The notes: a model not told the origin generated them from the letters alone. Counted from the first letter of the stretch, positions 1 to 6,106 are shown. The stretch is 15,374 bases of DNA from RUG11462 sp036308645 (GCA_036308645.1 JAXJVH010000051.1:1-15374); one strand, 5' to 3'. Numbers and translations are program-made.

Positions 1-37
1 ATTTCTTGTGTTCTGTGTTACAATTTGGATTGTCCAT
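1..37 (-). CDS. N-terminus of probable IS30-family transposase (partial)
   Basis: An ATG at 37-35 on the minus strand opens a frame that runs off the window edge and reads MDNPNCNTEHKK. An AAAGGA ribosome site lies about 8 bases upstream. Only 12 residues are visible. From memory, this short polar lead resembles the start of IS30-family transposases of Clostridia, which precedes their N-terminal helix-turn-helix. Such an enzyme would cut and join the ends of its own insertion sequence. The DDE catalytic core is outside the window, so the family call rests on a short resemblance plus the structured, gene-free DNA upstream of the start. It could be another small gene. Confidence 0.4.
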   Translation of the reverse strand, partial: MDNPNCNTEHKK

Positions 38-100
38 AGTGATGATCCTTTCGAATTGGTTCCGCAAACTCAATTCTACTACAGAATCGTCACTGTGGAC
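32..100. repeat. Long imperfect hairpin over the transposase start codon
   Basis: Positions 32-46 and 86-100 are inverted repeats matching at 13 of 15 positions. An inner pair, GAATTG (53-58) and CAATTC (71-76), stacks inside. The 32-46 arm contains the minus-strand ATG (37-35). In the plus-strand RNA the two differing positions become G-U pairs, giving a full 15-pair stem followed by a T-rich stretch (102-118). In the minus-strand RNA they are C-A mismatches. It could hide the start codon in read-through transcripts entering the insertion sequence, or end a plus-strand transcript. Confidence 0.5.
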
Positions 101-240
101 ACTTTTATTTTATTGTTTCAACTTCATTTTACAATGTGCCTAAAATTATTTTTCATAAATTCGTCTCCTTTAATTTTTTGTTTGTGAGCAGAGCTCATCT
201 TTCATAATAATATTACTAAAGAAGAAAGGAGAAAAAACTC

Positions 241-447
241 ATGGAAAAGGAAAAATTAAATTTAGAAGAAATCTTGAAAATTCATAAAGATATTATTCGT
301 CAAATTTCAGAATTAGACTTGAACAAATTAATGATTAAAGAAATCAAAGTTATTTTTAATGAAGATGAATATCTCGAAAGGATTAAAGATGGCGAAAAAA
401 CTGGGAAAGAAGGTTTTTGCGATTCATTCTACAAAAGAAAATTATAG
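241..447 (+). CDS. Small hypothetical protein, 68 aa
   Basis: An ATG follows a good AAAGGAG ribosome site (about 225-231). The product is highly charged, rich in Lys, Glu, Ile and Leu, and largely helical in appearance over residues 1-45 (LEEILKIHKDIIRQISEL), with no membrane segment, signal peptide or recognised motif. The last 20 residues have a different, less helical composition, where a second frame with its own ribosome site overlaps (389-469). It ends about 40 bases before a shared terminator and converges on the 528-791 gene. It lies inside the presumed integrative element. I do not recognise the family. Confidence 0.5.
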   Translation: MEKEKLNLEEILKIHKDIIRQISELDLNKLMIKEIKVIFNEDEYLERIKDGEKTGKEGFCDSFYKRKL

Positions 448-469
448 AAAATTGAAATTCCTTTTTTGA
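389..469 (+). CDS. Possible overlapping mini-gene, 26 aa
   Basis: In the next reading frame, inside the 3' part of the 68-aa gene, AAAGGA at 377-382 is followed after 6 bases by an ATG at 389. It opens a frame reading MAKKLGKKVFAIHSTKENYR and a few more residues up to TGA at 467-469. The peptide is basic. Either it is a translated small peptide, or it shows that the 68-aa gene has suffered a frameshift and this was its original tail. Very short; weakly supported. Confidence 0.15.
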   Translation: MAKKLGKKVFAIHSTKENYRKLKFLF

Positions 470-485
470 ATTTGTTGAGTTAATT

Positions 486-515
486 AGACCTTATGTTTTA
501 AAAAGCATGAGGTCT
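486..515. terminator. Shared terminator hairpin of two convergent genes
   Basis: AGACCTTATG (486-495) pairs with CATGAGGTCT (506-515), with one G-U pair and a 10-base loop. T-rich sequence follows on the plus side and A-rich loop and flank serve the minus side. It sits between the plus-strand 68-aa gene and the minus-strand 87-aa gene and can end both transcripts. Confidence 0.65.
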
Positions 516-527
516 TTAATTATTTAG

Positions 528-791
528 TTAACAGTATTCAAAATAGACTCTTGCTATTTTTTCGCAAATCTCATCTTTATTCTTTTCAAAAATTTCTTTT
601 AAACTTACATTGGCTAAACTATGATTGAAAAATTTTTCAAAAGAATCTTCAACACATCCTGAAATACAAATAAGTCCGTTTTCGGTATTTTTTTCAGCAA
701 TTTCTTTTAATGATAAACAAACCTTAACAGCATCTAAGCATTTAAAAACAAGATTATCTTTTTCTGTTTCAATACTGAATATTTTTATCAA
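528..791 (-). CDS. Small hypothetical protein, 87 aa, TTG start
   Basis: The frame starts with TTG (791-789), supported by a strong AGGAG (803-799 on the minus strand) 7 bases upstream; no in-frame ATG lies near. The start reads MIKIFSIETEKDNLVFKCLD. The product has four Cys residues, two of them in a CISGC motif near residues 42-46, and a Lys/Glu-rich C-terminal half (SLKEIFEKNKDEICEKIARV) that looks helical. No membrane segment or signal peptide is seen. I do not recognise the family. The gene converges on the 68-aa gene and is divergent from the methyltransferase, so the 792-1192 gap probably carries control signals for both. The low-frequency start suggests modest expression. Confidence 0.5.
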   Translation of the reverse strand: MIKIFSIETEKDNLVFKCLDAVKVCLSLKEIAEKNTENGLICISGCVEDSFEKFFNHSLANVSLKEIFEKNKDEICEKIARVYFEYC

Positions 792-837
792 ATTAAAACT
801 CCTTTATTTGAAATTTGCATATTCAGAATAACAAATA

Positions 838-870
838 TTTGCGCACAAAGCGCGTATAATTTGCGTACAA
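838..870. promoter_or_regulatory. Direct repeat TTTGCGYACAA flanking a -10-like TATAAT
   Basis: TTTGCGCACAA (838-848) and TTTGCGTACAA (860-870) are direct repeats with starts 22 bases apart, about two helical turns. Between them are a GCGC-acaaa-GCGC dyad (841-853) and a perfect TATAAT (855-860) on the plus strand. No good -35 box is seen at standard spacing. The arrangement looks like a regulator binding site over a promoter in the gap between the divergent 87-aa gene and the methyltransferase. Confidence 0.35.
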
Positions 871-923
871 TTTGTAAATATTTCTTTTTTGATAAAAATA
901 ATTATATTCATGTTTGTTCTATA

Positions 924-977
924 CACCCTATCGGGTGCAATATCAATATATTTTTAAATAAATCATACCCGATAGGG
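924..977. promoter_or_regulatory. Paired operator-like sites CCCTATCGGGT / ACCCGATAGGG
   Basis: CCCTATCGGGT (926-936) and its exact reverse complement ACCCGATAGGG (967-977) lie 41 bases apart, about four helical turns. Each copy is itself a near-dyad of the form ACCC-4 bases-GGGT; the first extends to CACCC-TATC-GGGTG (924-937). These GC-rich islands in very AT-rich DNA are a typical layout for a dimeric repressor that loops or bridges two operators. They sit upstream of the methyltransferase. The regulator is unknown; the helix-turn-helix gene at 2586 is one candidate. Confidence 0.45.
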
Positions 978-1049
978 ATTAAAATATGTGTTTTTAATGT
1001 TAAATATCCCCCGAAAATATAATAAAACCGTCGCTAACGATTTGTTTTT

Positions 1050-1076
1050 TCCACAAGTAAAACTTGTGGATTTTTT
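1050..1076 (+). terminator. Leader terminator upstream of the methyltransferase gene
   Basis: TCCACAAGT (1050-1058), loop AAA, ACTTGTGGA (1062-1070): a perfect 9-pair stem followed by TTTTTT (1071-1076), a textbook intrinsic terminator. It lies about 116 bases before the methyltransferase start and after the operator-like pair, so a transcript started near those sites would meet it before the gene. A second possible pairing, TGTGGA (1065-1070) with TCCACA further down (about 1092-1097), would break this stem. That is compatible with conditional read-through. Confidence 0.6.
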
Positions 1077-1192
1077 AATTTCTAAAAAAATATTTCCACA
1101 GAAGAATAATTTTTTCTCCAAATTCGCAACTCATCTTTCATATTTACTTTGTAATAAATTGCAGTTTATTGGCTGCGGAAATGAGGTAAATT

Positions 1193-2422
1193 ATGAATAA
1201 AACGATTTGTGAATTATTTGCAGGCGTCGGCGGATTTAGACTTGCCTTTGAAAGTGTTGAGAAGGATTGGGAAACAGTTTGGTTTTCGCAATGGGAACCA
1301 AGCACAAAAAAGCAAAATGCGCACGAATGTTATGTTAAACATTTTGGCGACTGTCTTGACAATAATTCAAATTATAATACCAACAAAGATATTGCTTTAA
1401 TTGACAAACAAATAATTCCTGACCACACTCTTCTCACCGCAGGTTTTCCTTGTCAGGATTTTAGTGTTGCAAAATCAAATGCCGAAGGCATTGAAGGTAA
1501 AAAAGGCGTGCTTTGGTGGCAAATATACGAGACTCTAAAAGTCAAAAGACCACCCTTCTGCCTTTTTGAGAATGTTGACAGATTATTAAAATCTCCGTCA
1601 AAACAAAAAGGAAGAGATTTTGGTATCATACTTTCTTGTCTGAATGAGTTAGGTTATTCGGTTGAATGGAGAGTCGTTAACTCCGCTGATTACGGTAGTC
1701 CTCAAAAAAGAAATCGTCTTTATATATTTGCAAGTCTTTACTCTACTATTTATGCCAAATTATTAGTTTTTGACAATAATAGAGAAGACATTATAAAAAA
1801 TTACGGTTTGATGGCAAGGGCATTCTATGTGGAATCTGTCGAAGCCCCTCAAACATTTGATATCTACCCTATGGACTGTATGGACAGTATGCCTCCATTT
1901 AATTTTCAAAACGCAGGTTTTGTATCTGATAATGGATTTGGAATAACAATGAAAGTAAATCCTGAAAAGACAGAGTGTAAAAAGTCTATTTCAAGAATTA
2001 TGCAAACTGATGTACCCGAAAAGTATTTCATAAAAGAGGACGCAATAGAAAAATGGAAATGCTTAAAAGGAGCTAAGAAGATACCAAGAACATCATCAAG
2101 CGGATACAAATATACATATTCGGAGGGCGCCATTGCATTTCCGGATTCAATAGACGAACCAAGCCGTACTATTTTAACAGGTGAAGCGACAACCAATCGT
2201 TCTTCTCATGTAATTGAAGATATAAAAACAAATAAACTTCGTACTCTGACTCCAATAGAAGTTGAACGCCTGCAAGGTTTTCCTGATAATTGGACAAACA
2301 CAGGCATGTCAGAAAGAATGAGATATTTTTGTATGGGCAACGCTGTGAATGTACTTACAGTAAAACGCATAGCAAAGGTAATTAATGCTGTGATTGATTT
2401 TGAAAATCGCTATTCTGATTAA
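1193..2422 (+). CDS. Orphan DNA (cytosine-5) methyltransferase, 409 aa
   Basis: Transfers a methyl group from S-adenosylmethionine to C5 of cytosine at a specific DNA site. Family motifs appear in order: motif I LFAGVGGFRLAF (residues 8-19, AdoMet binding), motif IV GFPCQDFS (84-91, catalytic Cys87), motif VI FENVDRLL (125-132), motif VIII DYGSPQKRNRLYIF (166-179), a variable target-recognition region (about 185-345), motif IX RTLTPIEVERLQGFPDNW (350-367) and motif X MGNAVNV (381-387). The set is complete, so the enzyme should be active. ATG follows GAGGT at spacing about 8. No restriction endonuclease, Vsr nicking enzyme or second methyltransferase flanks it, so it is probably solitary cargo of the integrative element, for example to disguise the element from host restriction. 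The target sequence cannot be read from the protein alone. Confidence 0.93.
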   Translation: MNKTICELFAGVGGFRLAFESVEKDWETVWFSQWEPSTKKQNAHECYVKHFGDCLDNNSNYNTNKDIALIDKQIIPDHTLLTAGFPCQDFSVAKSNAEGIEGKKGVLWWQIYETLKVKRPPFCLFENVDRLLKSPSKQKGRDFGIILSCLNELGYSVEWRVVNSADYGSPQKRNRLYIFASLYSTIYAKLLVFDNNREDIIKNYGLMARAFYVESVEAPQTFDIYPMDCMDSMPPFNFQNAGFVSDNGFGITMKVNPEKTECKKSISRIMQTDVPEKYFIKEDAIEKWKCLKGAKKIPRTSSSGYKYTYSEGAIAFPDSIDEPSRTILTGEATTNRSSHVIEDIKTNKLRTLTPIEVERLQGFPDNWTNTGMSERMRYFCMGNAVNVLTVKRIAKVINAVIDFENRYSD

Positions 2423-2585
2423 TAAGAAAGATGATTTTATGATTTTGCTATATATAAATTATAAAAAGCACAAATTTTTATGTTGTTCTTTCATACTGAA
2501 TTTGAAAGATAAATAATTTTGAAATTGTTAACGACAGTCGTATTTCATAATTATTTCAAAAGAACTATCCGGAGTTAAAATACCT

Positions 2586-2849
2586 ATGAAAGAAGGAATA
2601 TGTTTGAATAAAAAGACTTGTTCAGAATTAATTGAATTAATTAAAAAAGATTTATTAAAACAATATGATAAATATTATGTTACCATTGATGAAATTGCAA
2701 GTTTTTTAGGAATTTCTCACGCATGTGCAACAGGTATGATGAGAAAGGTTCCGTGCATTACAAAAAACTTAAATAATAAAAACTCTCAAAAAATATATAA
2801 TATCAACAGTGTTGCGGAATTTATTGCGCAAAATTCAATGATTGCGTAG
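2586..2849 (+). CDS. Small helix-turn-helix DNA-binding protein, excisionase-like
   Basis: An 87-residue protein (81 if the TTG at 2604 is used; AAGGA at 2593-2597 sits 6 bases before that TTG, a better fit than the CGGAG about 11 bases before the ATG at 2586). The segment VTIDEIASFLGISHACATGM (residues 32-51) looks like a helix-turn-helix with the usual Gly after the first helix. It is followed by a basic stretch and a tail (SQKIYNINSVAEFIA) like those of small winged-helix or excisionase proteins. It stops 8 bases before the integrase start, so the two are probably translated together, as excisionase-integrase pairs are. Roles could be directing excision or controlling the element's genes. 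Function is inferred from context. Confidence 0.6.
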   Translation: MKEGICLNKKTCSELIELIKKDLLKQYDKYYVTIDEIASFLGISHACATGMMRKVPCITKNLNNKNSQKIYNINSVAEFIAQNSMIA

Positions 2850-2857
2850 GTGAGTAT

Positions 2858-4048
2858 ATGAATATAGATAAGAATATGCTCATAAAGAATTACGAAAAAA
2901 TCGTAAAAAATGCAATAAAGAACAATGAAATACATCCAAATGATAAAGGCATTTATAAAAAATCAATTAATATGGATTTTTACGGCAATAGGATTGTTGC
3001 AAGAGGAAAAGACGCATATTCAATTGCTGTGAAGCTCGCTGAAAAACATATTCAGTTTAACGACAGAAATAATGTTGATAAAGGGAAAATGAAGTTTTGC
3101 GACATATTGGATGAATTTTATGAAGTTGAAATTGAAAATTCCGAAATTATAGATAGAGTAAAAAAAGACTATAAAGCCATAATTGATAATCATATAAAAA
3201 AGGGATTCGGAAGTTTAACAATCGGAGAATTGAGTTATAAAGACTTCCAAAAATTTTTAAATGAATATTGTGGATTTGGTGAAAGCCTTGTAAAAAAAAT
3301 CAGAATGCTTTTAACTGAATGTATAAATTATGCAAAAAAGTGCGATTATTATAAAGGCTTTGCCGATTTAAAGTTTAAATTGCCAAAGACGGTATCAACA
3401 AAAGAACGCAATGCGTTAAAGGATAATGAATTAAAAGCTTTTTTATCTGTTTGTAAATCGCATTATGCCGGAGATATGTTTGTGTTTATGCTGTTATGCG
3501 GCTTGCGTTCATCGGAAGTATGTCAACTTGAATGGGACGATATTGATTTCGATAAAAAATATGTCCATATTAAAAAATCAAAAACCGTAAACGGTGTTAG
3601 AAACATACCTCTGTGTCCTACTGCGCTTGAACATTTGTTAAAAAGAAAAAACTTTTGCGAAGCAAATAACATTGATTCAAAGTTCGTTTTTACTTTAAAC
3701 ACCAAACAGAACACACCGTATACTACCGATAGAATAAACAGAGCGTTTAAAAATATTGTTAGGGAAATGAATATTAAAAACGGCGCTGTTATTTACAGAA
3801 ATCAAATTACCGATTATGTTTTCAGAAAAGACTTAACTCCCTACCAATTACGACATACTTTTTGCACAAATTTAAAACTTTCAGGATTAAATGATTATTA
3901 TATAAAATTACTAATGGGTCATACATTGAAGTCGGATATTACATATTCAGTTTATACACATGCTAACGATATAGATACTGTTATTGAAAACAGTAAAAAG
4001 TATTTTGATTATATTGAGAAAAAGATAAAAAGCCTAAATATAGATTGA
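2858..4048 (+). CDS. int: Tyrosine recombinase / integrase of the element, 396 aa
   Basis: Catalyses site-specific integration and excision through a covalent phosphotyrosine link. Layout: an N-terminal region with a basic arm-binding-like part (residues 30-65), a core-binding SAM-like domain (about 78-175), then the catalytic domain (185-385). Catalytic residues: Arg217 in LCGLRSSE, a Lys near 242 in HIKKSKT, Arg332 in TPYQLRHTF, His355 in LLMGHT and the nucleophile Tyr366 in SVYTH. The usual His of the HxxR box is Tyr329, a substitution found in many phage and transposon integrases. ATG at 2858 has an AGGTG ribosome site that overlaps the stop of the previous gene. It is followed by its own terminator, a tandem arm-like repeat and the 3' end of tRNA-Gln, which fits integration into that tRNA gene. 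Confidence 0.92.
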   Translation: MNIDKNMLIKNYEKIVKNAIKNNEIHPNDKGIYKKSINMDFYGNRIVARGKDAYSIAVKLAEKHIQFNDRNNVDKGKMKFCDILDEFYEVEIENSEIIDRVKKDYKAIIDNHIKKGFGSLTIGELSYKDFQKFLNEYCGFGESLVKKIRMLLTECINYAKKCDYYKGFADLKFKLPKTVSTKERNALKDNELKAFLSVCKSHYAGDMFVFMLLCGLRSSEVCQLEWDDIDFDKKYVHIKKSKTVNGVRNIPLCPTALEHLLKRKNFCEANNIDSKFVFTLNTKQNTPYTTDRINRAFKNIVREMNIKNGAVIYRNQITDYVFRKDLTPYQLRHTFCTNLKLSGLNDYYIKLLMGHTLKSDITYSVYTHANDIDTVIENSKKYFDYIEKKIKSLNID

Positions 4049-4053
4049 AATTT

Positions 4054-4107
4054 AAAAGCACCTTTTGGTTAGATACATAGTATAATATCTAACTAAAAAG
4101 TGCTTTT
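4054..4107 (+). terminator. Long terminator hairpin after the integrase
   Basis: Arms 4054-4075 and 4086-4107 form a 22-base stem with one mismatch and one G-U pair around a 10-base loop. The 3' arm ends in a T-run and more T-rich sequence follows. It begins 5 bases after the integrase stop. It ends the integrase transcript and shields the tRNA side from it. Confidence 0.75.
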
Positions 4108-4128
4108 TGTTATAATTAATTTTTAATT

Positions 4129-4152
4129 AATTAGGGGACAAATTAGGGGACA
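4129..4152. repeat. Tandem 12-bp repeat next to the tRNA, probable integrase arm sites
   Basis: AATTAGGGGACA occurs twice without a gap (4129-4140, 4141-4152). It lies between the integrase terminator and the tRNA 3' end, about 80 bases from the tRNA. GGGGACA-type tandem repeats beside tRNA attachment sites of Firmicute elements are commonly integrase arm-type binding sites; here that role is inferred from position. Confidence 0.55.
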
Positions 4153-4186
4153 AAATGAAAAATTTATAAGTTTTAGAAAGAATTTT

Positions 4187-4231
4187 TGAAAACAAAAAAT
4201 CCCGAAACCCTTATAAATAAAGGATTTCGGG
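4187..4231 (-). terminator. tRNA-Gln terminator
   Basis: On the minus strand CCCGAAATCC (4231-4222) pairs with GGGTTTCGGG (4210-4201), with one G-U pair and an 11-base loop, then ATTTTTTG (4200-4193). It starts 3 bases after the tRNA CCA end, a standard intrinsic terminator for the tRNA transcript. Confidence 0.8.
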
Positions 4232-4233
4232 AA

Positions 4234-4307
4234 TGGCAGCGGAATAGGGATTCGAACCCCAACAAACAGAGTCAGAGTCTGTCGTGCTACCGTTACACTA
4301 TTCCGCT
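4234..4307 (-). tRNA. tRNA-Gln (anticodon CTG)
   Basis: The minus strand folds as a normal cloverleaf. Acceptor arms AGCGGAA and TTCCGCT are followed by G and an encoded CCA. The D arm is GTG...CAC. The anticodon stem ACAGA/TCTGT holds loop CTCTGAC, with CTG at positions 34-36, reading CAG codons for glutamine. The T arm is TGGGG-TTCGAAT-CCCTA. It has its own consensus promoter and terminator. Its 3' end faces the integrase 186 bases away, so it is the likely integration target of the element; the 3' half would then be supplied by the element. No second copy of the 3' end is visible in the window. Confidence 0.93.
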
Positions 4308-4323
4308 GTGTGCAACAATAACT

Positions 4324-4351
4324 ATTATACCCTTTTTTTCTAATTTGTCAA
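4324..4351 (-). promoter_or_regulatory. Consensus vegetative promoter of tRNA-Gln
   Basis: On the minus strand TTGACA (4351-4346) and TATAAT (4329-4324) are both perfect consensus boxes separated by 16 bases. Transcription would start near 4317, about 10 bases before the mature tRNA 5' end. Confidence 0.9.
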
Positions 4352-4420
4352 GAAAAATTTATCTTTTTTCGGATTTTTTTGAAAAAACATTTATTTTTAG
4401 TTTGTTTAAGTTAATTTTTG

Positions 4421-4456
4421 CTAAAAAATTAAACCTCCCAAACGGAAGGCTTAATT
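4421..4456 (-). terminator. Terminator of the DUF3794/LysM gene
   Basis: On the minus strand AAGCCTTCC (4452-4444), loop GTTT, GGGAGGTTT (4439-4431) form a stem with two G-U pairs, extendable by AATT/AATT on either side, followed by a T-run (AATTTTTTAG, 4430-4421). It begins about 12 bases after the stop codon of the upstream gene. Confidence 0.75.
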
Positions 4457-4464
4457 TATTGTGT

Positions 4465-5994
4465 TTACATACAGGGAATAAGCAACATAGTGTTATCCTC
4501 AAGAGTTTCCTGTGAGATATTATTTGCTTCGCAAATTATATCTGCGGCGGTGTTATATTTCAGCGCTATATCCCATATACTTTCGCCTTTTGTTCCGTAA
4601 TAAACAACAAGGCTCGGCATATCGTCAAAAGATTTTTCTTTATCTTCATAAGTAGTCATGGAAACAACTGCGTTCATATTAAACGGTTTGGTTATAAATC
4701 CGTTTACATTAAGCTCGGCTTTGAAATCTACTGCATTTGATGAAGAAATGGTGTAAGTACAGCTTATAGGAGTTATGTTAAAGTCGAATAAACAGCCCTC
4801 ATCACAGTTTTTTACAGAGATTTTTTCATTATATGGAACAACCTTTTCGTAATATTTGCAAGCGCCGTTTTCATCTTCAAGCGAGATGCTTACCGCAATA
4901 TCGCCGCATATAAACGTATTTCCGTTTTCAACTTTACAACCGAAGTTAAGCGGTGTGCATCGGAAATCAATTATTTCAGAAATTTGTGAAGATACATTTA
5001 AGCAGTCGCCAGCGGTAATTGTTTCGTTTATGTCTGCAATAAATTGCTCGCAGGAGAGCATTTCATGCTGTAAATCCGACTCATATCGGGTAGAGTAACC
5101 GTCGGTTACCATATCAACATCACGTACGCAGTAGGATACAATCGAAAGATTTACTTTTGAAGATGTGTTTACCGTTCGCATTTCACCCTCGCTGTTGGTG
5201 ATGGGTTTAAAATTAACGGCGGCAATGTCGGCTTTAATTCTGCAAACGGAGTTTTCATCAGTCCCTTCAATATCAATAACCTGATTAACGGGAACGCTGT
5301 GTTTGATACATTCATATCTTAAATCATTGCTCAAATAAAGCAGTTCGTAGTTGACGGTAAGTTTAATTATCGCTTTGTTGGCAATTGTTTTACATTCGTC
5401 TACCAAAACACAAGCGTCGCTTTTAATTATATTTGAAACAGAGCCGCTTGATTGGGAAAGCGTAATATCATCGGATATATTAATCTGTTTTTCCGCAAAA
5501 CCCATCGGCTGAAGAATTTTTTCCTTGCAACGTTTTAAAACAACGGAAGTATCTGCAATATCGCTGATATAATTCTTCTCCTCATTGATTAAAAGTTTAA
5601 GCATTACGCTTATCGAACCGTGAACATCTATTTTTCGGTTGTTGACCGCCCGACAGTTTACGTATTCGGTTTTACTGCTGTATGATTTTATCGTTTCCTT
5701 GTCAATCAATCCTACGTTAATTGATTTTGAAAGGCTCATCGGCATTTCATATCCGAAAAGTTTATCCTCTTTAGTAACATATAAAACGCAAATTACGGTG
5801 TTTATATCTACCTGCGCGGTATCTGAAAGTACCGAAATTCCCGATATTCTTGATGTAATATTGCATTTTAAAATACGCTCTATATCAGGGCAGTAATCAG
5901 GCAAGGTAAATTCGCAGTCTACGGGGTATTCGTTTCGCTTTTCATAAACCTTTTTTGCAGCGAGAATGTTTTTCTTTGTTGATTCCAAGTTCAT
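4465..5994 (-). CDS. DUF3794 (SPOCS) and LysM domain protein, 509 aa
   Basis: A soluble-looking protein with no signal peptide or membrane segment. Residues about 20-440 are beta-rich and contain DUF3794/SPOCS-type repeats. The first begins around PVDCEFTLPDYCPDIERIL (24-42), a recognisable lead of the family; others lie near 180-290 and 310-440. The C-terminus (about 463-507) is a LysM-like module: VVYYGTKGESIWDIALKYN, then ICEANNI and LLIPCM, as in proteins that bind peptidoglycan or spore cortex glycans. SPOCS domains occur in spore coat/cortex assembly proteins of endospore formers, so a role in spore morphogenesis is likely but not shown here. The ATG at 5994 is chosen over an upstream TTG at 6012 because GAAAGG (6010-6005) lies between them. 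That ribosome site can pair with upstream sequence (6038-6049). Confidence 0.85.
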   Translation of the reverse strand: MNLESTKKNILAAKKVYEKRNEYPVDCEFTLPDYCPDIERILKCNITSRISGISVLSDTAQVDINTVICVLYVTKEDKLFGYEMPMSLSKSINVGLIDKETIKSYSSKTEYVNCRAVNNRKIDVHGSISVMLKLLINEEKNYISDIADTSVVLKRCKEKILQPMGFAEKQINISDDITLSQSSGSVSNIIKSDACVLVDECKTIANKAIIKLTVNYELLYLSNDLRYECIKHSVPVNQVIDIEGTDENSVCRIKADIAAVNFKPITNSEGEMRTVNTSSKVNLSIVSYCVRDVDMVTDGYSTRYESDLQHEMLSCEQFIADINETITAGDCLNVSSQISEIIDFRCTPLNFGCKVENGNTFICGDIAVSISLEDENGACKYYEKVVPYNEKISVKNCDEGCLFDFNITPISCTYTISSSNAVDFKAELNVNGFITKPFNMNAVVSMTTYEDKEKSFDDMPSLVVYYGTKGESIWDIALKYNTAADIICEANNISQETLEDNTMLLIPCM

Positions 5995-6001
5995 AAAAGT
6001 C

Positions 6002-6049
6002 ACGCCTTTCAAAAAAATCTTTTTGTAAAGTATATTGTTTGAAAGGTGT
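6002..6049 (-). promoter_or_regulatory. Hairpin covering the ribosome site of the DUF3794/LysM gene
   Basis: In minus-strand RNA, ACACCTTTCAAA (6049-6038) can pair with TTTGAAAGGCGT (6013-6002) at 11 of 12 positions around a 24-base loop. The second arm holds the GAAAGG ribosome site of the gene starting at 5994. Any transcript starting above 6049 could have its translation damped. Whether transcription starts there is unknown. Confidence 0.4.
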
Positions 6050-6106
6050 AAATATAACCAAATGCCGCTGAAAGTCCGATTTTTAAAATGCGGTTGTGTA
6101 TTTTTA

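Larger units (their letters stand above)
1..141 (-). mobile_element. Presumed end of an IS30-type insertion sequence
   Basis: If the minus-strand frame starting at 37 is a transposase, the gene-free DNA up to roughly 139-142 should be the upstream end of the insertion sequence, including one terminal inverted repeat. I place the edge near the GCACATTG (complement of 131-139) only by judgement. The other end lies outside the window, so neither the inverted repeat pair nor the target-site duplication can be verified. Confidence 0.3.
1..4307. mobile_element. One end of an integrative element at tRNA-Gln
   Basis: The tRNA-Gln 3' end, tandem GGGGACA repeat, integrase and helix-turn-helix gene lie in the order and orientation of a tRNA-targeted integrative element. 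The methyltransferase, two unknown small genes and a probable insertion sequence are its visible cargo. The far attachment site, with a repeat of the tRNA 3' end, must be left of the window. No conjugation or phage structural gene is seen, so it could be a prophage, an integrative conjugative element or a smaller island. The exact edge at the tRNA is not resolvable here. Confidence 0.6.

Noticed and set aside
185..197. TGAGC-AGA-GCTCA dyad upstream of the 68-aa gene
   Set aside because: Only five pairs, no second copy and no clear promoter boxes at proper spacing, so not listed as an operator.
1..1190. Second copy of the tRNA-Gln 3' end marking the far end of the element
   Set aside because: No stretch resembling the tRNA T-arm and acceptor sequence was seen; the far end is presumably outside the window.
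988..1200. Open plus-strand frame of 70 codons before the methyltransferase
   Set aside because: It runs straight through the terminator hairpin at 1050-1076, has no good ribosome site, and overlaps the methyltransferase start.
2487..2509. TCTTTCA...TGAAAGA hairpin after the methyltransferase as a terminator
   Set aside because: A 7-pair AT-rich stem without a T-run is too weak to call; the methyltransferase may be read on into the next genes.
4186..4515. Open plus-strand frame of 109 codons
   Set aside because: It reads antisense through the tRNA, its terminator and promoter, and into the DUF3794/LysM gene end; it has no supporting composition or ribosome site.
6039..6075. Sporulation sigma-factor promoter for the DUF3794/LysM gene
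   Set aside because: I looked for SigE/SigK-type -35 and -10 elements on the minus strand and found no convincing pair.
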